DNA of 60,773 bases from Enorma phocaeensis (lineage in GTDB: Bacteria; Actinomycetota; Coriobacteriia; Coriobacteriales; Coriobacteriaceae). The notes under the pieces were generated by a model, which was given only the letters and a program-made list of their open reading frames with translations, searched no databases and had not been told where the DNA came from. Below are positions 25,607 to 35,211 of the stretch, piece after piece. The stretch spans positions 1 through 60,773 of the forward strand of contig NZ_JACJKQ010000012.1 in NCBI RefSeq assembly GCF_016901575.1, in the 5' to 3' direction. The translations under genes were made by a program, and so were the position numbers. Numbering within the stretch: the first letter of the stretch is position 1; every line of letters starts with the position of its first letter.

Positions 25607-27619
25607 ATGGCACAGAACCAGACCACCCCGTCCGAGGCCGCACAGGCCCCGGATACCCTGAACGACGAGCGCGCGCATCGACTCGCCAAGCGCGAGGCGC
25701 TCTACGCCGCCGGCCGCAATCCCTATCCGGAGCACTCTGACGTTCACGATCACGTTGCCGATATCGAGGCCTCGTACGCCGAGCTTGAGGCGGGAGTGGA
25801 TACCGAGGACGTGGTTCGCATCGGCGGCCGCGTCATGGCGAAGCGCGGCCAGGGCAAGATCGCGTTCGTGGTCGTCCGTGACGCGACCGGCGACATCCAG
25901 CTCTTCTGCCGCATCAACGATATGTCCGAAGAGGACTGGGCGCTCATCCAGGAACTCGACCTGGGCGACATCGTGGGGGTCGAGGGCGTCGTGGTCCGTA
26001 CCCGCCGCGGCCAGCTCTCCGTTGCACCCAAGCACATGAGTCTGCTTTCCAAGGCCGTACGCCCGCTTCCCGAGAAGTTCCACGGCCTCTCCGACAAGGA
26101 GACCCGCTATCGTCAGCGCTATGTCGACCTCATCGTGAACGAGGACGTTCGCTCGACCTTCTCCAAGCGCTCGGCAATCATCTCCGCCTTCCGCCGCTAC
26201 ATGGAGGACAACGGCTACATGGAGGTGGAGACCCCCATCCTGCAAACCATCCAGGGCGGCGCCACGGCAAAGCCCTTTATCACGCACTTCAACGCGCTCA
26301 ACCAGGAGTGCTATCTGCGCATCGCCACCGAGCTCCATTTGAAGCGCCTGCTTGTGGGCGGGTTTGAGCGCGTCTTCGAGATCGGTCGCATCTTCCGCAA
26401 CGAGGGCATGGACCTCACGCACAACCCCGAGTTCACCACGATGGAGGCCTATCGCTCCTTCTCCGATCTCGAGGGCATGAAGCAGCTCGCAGAGGGCGTC
26501 ATCAAGGCTGCTGCAGCGGCGATCGGCGCGGGTGAGAAGATTACCTACCAGGGCACCGAGATCGATCTCTCCGGCACCTGGCCCAGCCGCCCCATGACCG
26601 AGGTCGTGTCCTCCGCGCTGGGCGTCGAGGTCACGCTCGACACGCCGGTGGAGGAGCTGCGCGCCCACGCCGCGAAGGCGGGCATCGAGGTGAAGCCCGA
26701 GTGGACCGCCGGCAAGCTCATCGCAGAGCTCTACGACGAGATCGGCGAGTCCACGCTGGTGAACCCCACGTTCGTGGTCGATTACCCCATCGAGGTGAGC
26801 CCGCTCGCGAAGCGGTTCGAGGACGACCCGCGCCTCACGCATCGCTTCGAGCTCGTGATCGCCGGCCACGAGTATGCCAACGCCTTCTCCGAGCTTAACG
26901 ACCCGGTCGACCAGGCCGAGCGCTTCGCCAAGCAGATGGAGGAGAAGGCCGGCGGCGACGACGAGGCCATGGAGTACGACGAGGACTACGTGCGCGCGCT
27001 CGAGTACGGCATGCCGCCCGCGGGTGGCATCGGTATCGGCATCGACCGCGTGGTCATGCTGCTCACCGATTCGGCGAGCATCCGCGACGTGCTGCTGTTC
27101 CCGCACATGAAGCCCGAGGGCAAGGGCGCCTCTGGCGCCGCGGCAGCCCGAGCCAGGCAGGAGGCCGAGGTCGCCGCCGCAGCCGAGGAGGACGCGACTG
27201 CCCAGGCAGCGGCCTCCATCGCCCCCAACAAGGTGCCTACGATCGACTACGACAAGGTGGCTGTGGAGCCGCTCTTCGAGGACTGCGTCGACTTCGAGAC
27301 CTTCAGCAAGAGCGACTTCCGCGCCGTGAAGGTAAAGGCGTGCGCCGCGGTGCCCAAGAGCAAGAAGCTGCTCCAGTTTACACTCGACGACGGCACGGGC
27401 GAGGACCGCACCATCCTTTCGGGCATCAGCATGTACTATGAGCCCGAGGACCTGGTGGGCAAGACCTGCATCGCCATCGTGAACCTGCCGCCGCGCAAGA
27501 TGATGGGCATTGACTCCTGCGGCATGCTCATCTCTGCCATTCATGAGGAGGAGGGCGAGGAGCGCCTGAACCTGCTCATGGTCGATGACGCGATTCCCGC
27601 CGGCGCCAAGCTCTACTAG
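25607..27619 (+). CDS. lysS: Lysyl-tRNA synthetase fused to a C-terminal Trbp111-type tRNA-binding domain
   Basis: A 670-aa protein. Residues 1-505 are class II LysRS: an OB-fold anticodon domain (about 65-165), motif 2 VFEIGRIFRNEGMDLTHNPEFT, and motif 3 GIGIGIDRVVMLLTDS. An Ala/Glu linker (about 510-555) leads to a complete EMAP-II/Trbp111 domain of about 105 residues: FSKSDFRAVKVKACAAVPKSKKLLQFTLDD, RTILSGISMYYEPEDLVGK, NLPPRKMMGIDSCGML. That domain is normally the tail of MetRS, or part of PheRS beta, and binds the tRNA elbow. Here it should raise affinity for tRNA-Lys (inference). AGGAG precedes the ATG. No T-box leader is visible. Confidence 0.96.
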   Translation: MAQNQTTPSEAAQAPDTLNDERAHRLAKREALYAAGRNPYPEHSDVHDHVADIEASYAELEAGVDTEDVVRIGGRVMAKRGQGKIAFVVVRDATGDIQLFCRINDMSEEDWALIQELDLGDIVGVEGVVVRTRRGQLSVAPKHMSLLSKAVRPLPEKFHGLSDKETRYRQRYVDLIVNEDVRSTFSKRSAIISAFRRYMEDNGYMEVETPILQTIQGGATAKPFITHFNALNQECYLRIATELHLKRLLVGGFERVFEIGRIFRNEGMDLTHNPEFTTMEAYRSFSDLEGMKQLAEGVIKAAAAAIGAGEKITYQGTEIDLSGTWPSRPMTEVVSSALGVEVTLDTPVEELRAHAAKAGIEVKPEWTAGKLIAELYDEIGESTLVNPTFVVDYPIEVSPLAKRFEDDPRLTHRFELVIAGHEYANAFSELNDPVDQAERFAKQMEEKAGGDDEAMEYDEDYVRALEYGMPPAGGIGIGIDRVVMLLTDSASIRDVLLFPHMKPEGKGASGAAAARARQEAEVAAAAEEDATAQAAASIAPNKVPTIDYDKVAVEPLFEDCVDFETFSKSDFRAVKVKACAAVPKSKKLLQFTLDDGTGEDRTILSGISMYYEPEDLVGKTCIAIVNLPPRKMMGIDSCGMLISAIHEEEGEERLNLLMVDDAIPAGAKLY

Positions 27620-27620
27620 T

Positions 27621-27752
27621 GGATGATTGGGGACGGGTCCAAATCATCCAGATTAGGATGATCAGGGACGGATCCAAATCATCCAAATCGTCCAGATGAT
27701 CGGGGGCGGGTCCACGTTTCTCTTACGTTTGCGTTCGAGAAATGCGGACCCG
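27621..27752 (+). repeat. Three ~30-bp direct repeats and a hairpin after lysS
   Basis: GGATGATTGGGGACGGGTCC followed by AAATCATCC (27621-27649) recurs with changes at 27656-27684, and in part at 27694-27713. Each full copy is itself a palindrome (GGATGATT/AATCATCC). The last part begins a 16-bp stem, CGGGTCCACGTTTCTC against GAGAAATGCGGACCCG (27707-27752), followed by CCCTTTTCC, which may terminate lysS. Confidence 0.8.
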
Positions 27753-27776
27753 TTCCCTTTTCCTTGTGGGGGGCAG

Positions 27777-28244
27777 ATGGAGATTCGCAAGGTGGCGGGT
27801 GATCGGCGACGGTACCTGTCGCTGCTTCTTCTGGCGGACGAGCAGGCCGATATGGTCGAGCGCTATCTCGATCGCGGGGACATGTGGGTGCTCGTTGAGA
27901 CTGCTGGGGCGGACAACGCCGACGAAGTCCTTGCCGAGTGCCTCGTGACCGATGGGGGCGCGGGCGTGCTCGAGATCAAGAACCTTGCTGTGGTGCCAGA
28001 GCATCAGGGGCGCGGTCTCGGCAGGGAGCTTATCGAGCATGTGGCACGCACCTATGCGGGGCGCTACCATGCACTTCTCGTGGGCACGGGCGACAGCCCG
28101 CTCACCGTGCCGTTCTACGAGCGCTGTGGCTTCACGCGCTCACACGTTGTTCCCGACTTTTTTACCAGACACTACGATCACCCCATCTTCGAGGGCGGCG
28201 TGCAGCTGAGGGACATGGTGTACCTCAAGCGTCCTCTCGCATAA
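27777..28244 (+). CDS. GNAT-family N-acetyltransferase
   Basis: A 155-aa GNAT protein. The acetyl-CoA loop is VVPEHQGRGLGRELIEHV, preceded by the strand VLEIKNLA and followed by PFYERCGFTRSHVVPDFF, which is motif B. The acceptor is unknown; the small size and FFTRHYDHPIFEGG tail resemble stand-alone acetyltransferases annotated as YhbS- or RimI-like. A G-rich RBS precedes ATG 27777. Confidence 0.9.
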   Translation: MEIRKVAGDRRRYLSLLLLADEQADMVERYLDRGDMWVLVETAGADNADEVLAECLVTDGGAGVLEIKNLAVVPEHQGRGLGRELIEHVARTYAGRYHALLVGTGDSPLTVPFYERCGFTRSHVVPDFFTRHYDHPIFEGGVQLRDMVYLKRPLA

Positions 28245-28347
28245 CAAGGTGTAAAGCGACAGGGCTTTGTGCCGCGCTCGCCTGCCGAGGCATTCGTTTC
28301 TGCCCGACCTATAATGAACGGGAAACAAAAGGGCGGAGGCGGTCGAG

Positions 28348-29625
28348 TTGGCGGGAAAAGACGAGGCGCGGCTTACGCCGGCGCAGCTGCATGTGGTGGT
28401 GACGCTTGGGTTTTGCGGGTTGGTCTCGGCGGCGGACAACTGGTTCGTGTCGCCGGCGCTGCCTTCGATCGCGCACACGCTCGCCGTCGCGCCCACCGCG
28501 GCGGCTGTGGTGCTCACCGCCTACCTTTTGCCTTACGGCGCGCTGCAGCCGGTGTGCGGCAGGCTAGGGGATGGCGTCGGCCGCTTGCGCCTGCTCCGCA
28601 TCATCGTGCTCGGTCTTTGTGTGGGCACCTTTTTGTGCGCGGTGGTGCCGAGCCTCGAGTTTCTGGTTGCCGCCCGTATCGTCACGGGCTGTTTTGCGGC
28701 GGGAATCATTTCGGTCTCGCAGGCGTTTGTAGGAGACGTGGTGGGTCCGCGTTCTCGAGCGGGAGCGGTCGGCATCCTCATGGGGATCACCTTCACCGGA
28801 CAGGGCCTTTCGGCAGGTCTTGGAGGCATTCTGACCGATCTGGTGGGCTGGCGTGCGGCGTTTGCGGCCTTCGGCGTGCTTGCGGCGGTCGCGTGGCTGG
28901 GCCTGTTTACCTTGCGCGAACCGGCGCATCGCGGAGACGAGGCCGCGTCGTCGGACGCGGCGACGTCTGGACCAGAAGGCGCCGCCGCTGCTGGTACGAA
29001 GGCAAATCCCGTTCTTGCGTTCTTTCGTGATGCCCTGCTCATATTCTTCGGCCCGCATCGTGCCGTCTTTTTGCTCGCCTGCAGCACTGGCCTGCTGTTT
29101 TTGGGTGTCTACGGTCTTATGGGGACGTTTCTCGCCGAGGTCTGCGGGCTTACCCCGACGCAGGCCGGCCTCGTCATGATGCTCTATGGCGTTTTCTGCC
29201 TGATTGGCGGATCGGTTTCTGGAAAGCTTGGAGTCGGTCGCGGCCTCGCCGGCGTCATCGCTATCGGAGAGGTCGCCGGTGTTGTGTCGGCAGCGGCGCT
29301 CATCCTCTCGACGATCACCGCCTCATGGGTGCCTTCGCTGGTAGCGGCGGCATGCTTGGGGCTGGGCTATATCTTGGTGCAGCCGACGCTCGTCACGCTC
29401 TCCATGGAGGCGGACCCCTCGCAGGCGGGCCTCTGCACAGGGCTTATAGGATTCGCGGTCTTTGCTTTTGGAGGCGTTGGCTCGGCGCTCGGGGGCGTGC
29501 TCCTCGGGGCGGGTGGCTACCTGTTGCTCTGGGGCGCGGCGGCGTGCGCGCTCTTGCTTCAGCGTATCGCGAGCCCGCGCGCCCTTGCGTCAGAGCCGGC
29601 GGCGCAGGGCGGCAAGAGGCGATAG
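28348..29625 (+). CDS. Major facilitator superfamily transporter
   Basis: A 425-aa MFS protein with about 12 hydrophobic segments and a charged central loop (REPAHRGDEAASSD...) between helices 6 and 7. The loop 2-3 motif CGRLGDGVGRLRLLR fits motif A. SPALPSIAHTLAVAPTAAAVVLTAYLLPYG in parts is typical of the drug:H+ antiporter (DHA) group, so export of small toxic compounds is plausible. The start is TTG at 28348 with GGAGG 9 nt before it. Its last 36 bp overlap the convergent EamA gene. Confidence 0.88.
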   Translation: MAGKDEARLTPAQLHVVVTLGFCGLVSAADNWFVSPALPSIAHTLAVAPTAAAVVLTAYLLPYGALQPVCGRLGDGVGRLRLLRIIVLGLCVGTFLCAVVPSLEFLVAARIVTGCFAAGIISVSQAFVGDVVGPRSRAGAVGILMGITFTGQGLSAGLGGILTDLVGWRAAFAAFGVLAAVAWLGLFTLREPAHRGDEAASSDAATSGPEGAAAAGTKANPVLAFFRDALLIFFGPHRAVFLLACSTGLLFLGVYGLMGTFLAEVCGLTPTQAGLVMMLYGVFCLIGGSVSGKLGVGRGLAGVIAIGEVAGVVSAAALILSTITASWVPSLVAAACLGLGYILVQPTLVTLSMEADPSQAGLCTGLIGFAVFAFGGVGSALGGVLLGAGGYLLLWGAAACALLLQRIASPRALASEPAAQGGKRR

Positions 29626-30606
29626 CCGATCCTTTTGGTTGGGGAGGTTCACGACAACGATCCCTGCTGCCACCAACAGGAGGGCGAGCGCCGTTTGATA
29701 CCAAGGCAGCGAGTTCGCCTCGCCCAGCAGCAGGCTCGACAGCACGACGCCAAAGATCGGCAGGCTAAACTCATAGATCACCACGCGCGACGTCGGGTTG
29801 TGCTTGAGCAGGAGCGACCAAAGGGAATACGCCACGCCGGAGACGCATGCAAGGTAGGCGAGCATACCGATCCCGCGCGGGTCGATTTGTCCAAACTGCC
29901 CGCCCAGAACGAGGCCGATGCAGGTCAGGACCGTGCCTCCCACCACAAACTGCCAGCCGCTGAGCGCCACCGGGTCGTCATCCTGCGCGAAGATGTGGAT
30001 GAGCGCGGCGGAAACGGCGCTTGAGACCGATGCGATGAGAATGAAGCCCTCGCCGGTAAACGTCATGGCGCCGCCCAGGTCTCCGCCCGTGAGGTTGGCA
30101 AGGACCACGCCCGTAAACCCTACGGCACATCCGAACACCTTGCGGGTATCGAGCCGCTCTTGATGGAATACGAGCGCCGCGACGAGAATGGCGAAGAACG
30201 TGCTCGACCCATTGATGATCGAGCCGCGCACGCCGGGCGCGTTCGCCACGCCGATGTAAAAGAAGACATATTGCACGATGGTCTGTGCCAGGGCGAGCTT
30301 TGCGACCTTGTGCCAAGAGCTGCGCGGAACGCAGGGCAGGCGTCGACGCCCGATGCCTGTTGCCGCAAGGGCGATTGCGCCGGCGAGCATGAAGCGCATG
30401 CCGGCGAAAAGCATGACCGAGGGCACATCGGACGTATCGATGGCGAGAAATTCGTACCCGAGCTTGATGCATGGTATGGCGCTGCCCCATAACAGGCAGC
30501 TCACCAGGGCGAGCAGGCATACGCACCAGCCCTGGGAAAGCAGGGACGCCCGTGCGCCCTCGCTCGTCGTTCGTGAAGGCGGTGTCATATGATGCTGCCG
30601 TTTCAT
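29590..30606 (-). CDS. EamA-family (DMT) transporter
   Basis: A 338-aa membrane protein with ten hydrophobic segments in two EamA halves. The first half includes SCLLWGSAIPCIKLGY and GMRFMLAGAIAL. The second half includes ALSGWQFVVGGTVLTCIGLVLGG and FSLPIFGVVLSSLLLGE. Members export or import metabolites and amino acids; the substrate is not predictable. The 3' end overlaps the convergent MFS gene by 36 bp. Confidence 0.9.
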   Translation of the reverse strand: MKRQHHMTPPSRTTSEGARASLLSQGWCVCLLALVSCLLWGSAIPCIKLGYEFLAIDTSDVPSVMLFAGMRFMLAGAIALAATGIGRRRLPCVPRSSWHKVAKLALAQTIVQYVFFYIGVANAPGVRGSIINGSSTFFAILVAALVFHQERLDTRKVFGCAVGFTGVVLANLTGGDLGGAMTFTGEGFILIASVSSAVSAALIHIFAQDDDPVALSGWQFVVGGTVLTCIGLVLGGQFGQIDPRGIGMLAYLACVSGVAYSLWSLLLKHNPTSRVVIYEFSLPIFGVVLSSLLLGEANSLPWYQTALALLLVAAGIVVVNLPNQKDRLSPLAALRRRL

Positions 30607-30777
30607 CCGTATCCTCGCTGACCGTGTGACGTATCTTTAAGCTCTTGTTCTCGCCGTCTCTTGGGTGAACCCATTGTGAGGCATCGACGGGAGCGGCGGC
30701 ATCACAAACCTTTCACTTACATGAAGCCGAAAAACTTGCTAGGCTAGACCGCACAGCAGCACAACCTATCACATATC

Positions 30778-30817
30778 AAGGCTGGCGTTTCCGCGCGAAT
30801 CGGAACGCCGGCCTTTT
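30778..30817. terminator. Hairpin with flanking A and T tracts upstream of the DUF2798 gene
   Basis: AAGGCTGGCGTTTCCG pairs with CGGAACGCCGGCCTT with one mismatch and ends in TTTT. It lies between the divergent EamA gene and the DUF2798 gene (30607-30884), where it would be read in the DUF2798 leader. It could be an attenuator or the end of a short transcript. Confidence 0.65.
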
Positions 30818-30884
30818 CGTGTTGGCTGCATTGTCCGCCCGCTGCAGGAGCAGCGGGACTACGTCGAGAAAGGTGTTCAACTAC

Positions 30885-31409
30885 ATGCCTACCAACAAGC
30901 GAGAAAGCCTCATCTTCACCGTCATCATGTGTTTTTGCATGGTGCTGGGTATGTCTGTCTACAACGTGCTGCGCGTGCACGGCTGGCAGCCGAGCCTCAG
31001 CGTCATCGTTGACGCCTGGGTGGGGTTTCCGCCTGCCTACATCGTTGCCATGCTGCTGGACGTGCTTGTTGCGAGCCGTTTTGCCAAATGGTTCGCCTTT
31101 CGGTTCTTGGTGACGCCCGGCAAGAGCTCGCAGCGGGCTATGACGCTTGCCATCAGCACCATGATGGTGTTTCCCATGGTGTTCTTCATGTCTCTTTATG
31201 GAGCGCTTGAGGCGACCACGCATACCGGCGCACTCGAGATGATCCCCCTCGTCTGGCTCTCAAACATTCCTTTCAACTTTGTGGCGGCCCTGCCCCTCAA
31301 CCTCGTCGTTGCCGGTCCGGTCGCCCGTTGGCTATTCCGTCGAGCATTTCCCGTCGGCACCGTGCTCGAGGAGCCGGCTCCGGCGCAAGCTGCCTTGGAT
31401 GTTCGATAG
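30885..31409 (+). CDS. DUF2798-containing membrane protein
   Basis: A 174-aa protein with four hydrophobic segments in two similar halves, IFTVIMCFCMVLGMSVYN and LAISTMMVFPMVFFMSLYGA, each ending in a helix before a polar turn. This is the DUF2798 layout. The function of the family is unknown. ATG 30885 follows GAGAAAGG at about 12 nt. It has an upstream hairpin and ends before a bidirectional terminator. Confidence 0.85.
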   Translation: MPTNKRESLIFTVIMCFCMVLGMSVYNVLRVHGWQPSLSVIVDAWVGFPPAYIVAMLLDVLVASRFAKWFAFRFLVTPGKSSQRAMTLAISTMMVFPMVFFMSLYGALEATTHTGALEMIPLVWLSNIPFNFVAALPLNLVVAGPVARWLFRRAFPVGTVLEEPAPAQAALDVR

Positions 31410-31509
31410 CGGAACCCCGAATTCATGTCGTCCGCCTTCCGCCCGCCCATCTTCGTGCCGCTGGCCTGTGGGCTGTCGCCTTGTGGCAAGGGGGAGGGTC
31501 TCCCAAGGA

Positions 31510-31543
31510 AAAGCCGCACGTCCGAAAGGGGACGTGCGGCTTT
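31510..31543. terminator. Bidirectional terminator between DUF2798 gene and accC
   Basis: A perfect 14-bp stem, AAAGCCGCACGTCC against GGACGTGCGGCTTT, has a 6-nt loop. A and T tracts are on both sides, so it can serve both convergent genes. Confidence 0.85.
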
Positions 31544-31579
31544 GAAGGCTGGAATCAGGCCCTGGGTGCTCGGCTCACC

Positions 31580-32935
31580 CTATGCGAGGAACTGCGGCAT
31601 ATGGGTGGGGATGAAATCGGTGTACACGATGCCTGCCGCATAGTCGGGCTCGCGCACGACGGCACGGTGGAACGGCAGGGTGGTCTTGATTCCTTCGATC
31701 TGGAATTCGTCGAGGGCGCGCTTGGCGCGGGCGAGCGCCGCCTCACGCGTGGGTCCCCACACGATGAGCTTCGCTACGAGCGAGTCGTATGTGGGCGGAA
31801 TCTTGTAGCCCTCGTACACATGGGTGTCTACGCGGACGCCGGGGCCGCCGGGGAGGCGCAGCTTGGTGATGGTTCCCGGGCATGGACGGAAGTTGTGCTC
31901 GGGGTCTTCGGCATTGATGCGGAACTCAAAGGCGTGGCCGTCGGGCGTATCGATGCCGCCGTCGGGAATGGTCATAGGTTCGCCGGAGGCGATGCGCAGC
32001 TGCTCGCAGACCAGGTCGGTGCGGGTGATCTCCTCTGTCACGGGGTGCTCTACCTGGATACGGGTGTTCATCTCCATGAAGTAGTAGCTGCCGTCCTCGT
32101 CGAGCAGGAACTCGATGGTGCCGGCGTTGGTGTAGCCGGTGGCGCGAACCGCCCTGACCGCCGTCTCGCACATCTCGTGACGAAGCTCCGGGGTGAGCGC
32201 GGGGCTCGGCGCCTCCTCGCAGAGCTTCTGGTGGCGGCGCTGTACGGAGCAGTCGCGCTCGCATACGGCTGCCGCGTGGCCAAAGTTGTCAGCCATGACC
32301 TGCACCTCTACGTGGCGCGGGCGTGTGATGAGCTTCTCGAGGTATACCTCGTCGTTGCCAAAGGCCACGCGCGCCTCGGAGCGGGCGGCGCTGTATTCGT
32401 GCTCGAGGTCGGCGGGGTCGTGCACTTCGCGCATGCCCTTGCCGCCACCGCCGGCGCTTGCCTTGATGAGGACGGGGTAGCCGACCTCCTCGGCAAACTT
32501 TGCTGCCTCCTCGACGGTCTCGACGGCGCCGTCAGAGCCCGGTACGGTGGGCACGCCCGCGGCCTTCATGGTCTGCTTGGCGTTGGACTTCTCTCCCATG
32601 CGGTCGATGACGTCGGGGTCGGGGCCGATGAAGGTGAGGCCGTTCTCAAGGCACTTGCGGGCGAACTCGGCATTCTCGGACAGGAAGCCGTAGCCGGGAT
32701 GCACGGCCTCGCAGCCACGCGAGACGGCGGCGCCCACCAGGCGCGCCATGTCCAGATAGCTCTGGGCGGAAGGGGCGGGCCCGATGCAGACGCGCTCGTC
32801 GGCCTCCTCCACGGCGGCAGTGTTGCGGTCGGCGGTGGAGTAGGCGATGCACGAGGTGACGCCCAGGTCCTTGCAGGCGCGCACGACGCGCAGGGCGATC
32901 TCGCCGCGGTTGGCGATGAGAATCTTCTTGAACAC
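31580..32935 (-). CDS. accC: Biotin carboxylase subunit
   Basis: A 451-aa ATP-grasp enzyme that carboxylates the biotin of a carrier protein with bicarbonate and ATP. FKKILIANRGEIALRV is the usual start. KASAGGGGKGMREV is the ATP loop, and MEMNTRIQVEHPVTEEITRTDLV holds the metal and catalytic residues. The start is GTG 32935 with a GA-rich RBS. It follows the carboxyltransferase-carrier gene by 18 bp. It may serve pyruvate carboxylase, acetyl-CoA carboxylase or both; the pairing favours the first. Confidence 0.95.
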   Translation of the reverse strand: MFKKILIANRGEIALRVVRACKDLGVTSCIAYSTADRNTAAVEEADERVCIGPAPSAQSYLDMARLVGAAVSRGCEAVHPGYGFLSENAEFARKCLENGLTFIGPDPDVIDRMGEKSNAKQTMKAAGVPTVPGSDGAVETVEEAAKFAEEVGYPVLIKASAGGGGKGMREVHDPADLEHEYSAARSEARVAFGNDEVYLEKLITRPRHVEVQVMADNFGHAAAVCERDCSVQRRHQKLCEEAPSPALTPELRHEMCETAVRAVRATGYTNAGTIEFLLDEDGSYYFMEMNTRIQVEHPVTEEITRTDLVCEQLRIASGEPMTIPDGGIDTPDGHAFEFRINAEDPEHNFRPCPGTITKLRLPGGPGVRVDTHVYEGYKIPPTYDSLVAKLIVWGPTREAALARAKRALDEFQIEGIKTTLPFHRAVVREPDYAAGIVYTDFIPTHMPQFLA

Positions 32936-32953
32936 AGCTATCGCCTCGCTCCC

Positions 32954-34849
<1,896 letters not shown>

Positions 34850-35211
34850 AGACCTGCCTCCTCTCATAACCGAATCCTCTCGTTCGTAAGGAGGGTCGGG
34901 GCTCCTATGGTCTGTGGGGTCTCGGCCCAGCCTTCTACCAACTATAGAAACATTGCAACCGTTGGATGCCCATTTATCGGTGAGCGCCCGATGCACTCCG
35001 CGACAGGCTGTTGCGGTAAGGCTGCGAAGAAATAAAACTCAACAGTATGTTGTATTTCGGTTGGTGGTATATATACGCGGGAAGAAGCCGCCGGCCTGCA
35101 GTCTCGGGGGAAGACGGGGCGCCTTCAGGCAACGTGGGCGCCTTGGTTTGCGCTCGGCCGGCGACTCGGGCGCATGCATGCGCGTCCGAGACCGAGCTAG
35201 ATGAGGGATGC
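34850..35211. other. Divergent intergenic region with a small palindrome
   Basis: This 362-bp gap separates the carboxylase operon (minus) from the double-activase gene (plus). It contains CAACAGTATGTTG at 35040-35052 (5-bp arms, 3-bp centre), next to TTGTAT and TATATATA. That is a plausible operator/promoter area, possibly for the TetR gene downstream. A TATAGT on the minus strand at 34946-34941 may serve the carboxylase. Both are tentative. Confidence 0.4.

Noticed and set aside
25487-27544. 685-codon minus-strand frame opposite lysS
   Set aside because: Shadow frame; lysS on the plus strand explains the region fully.
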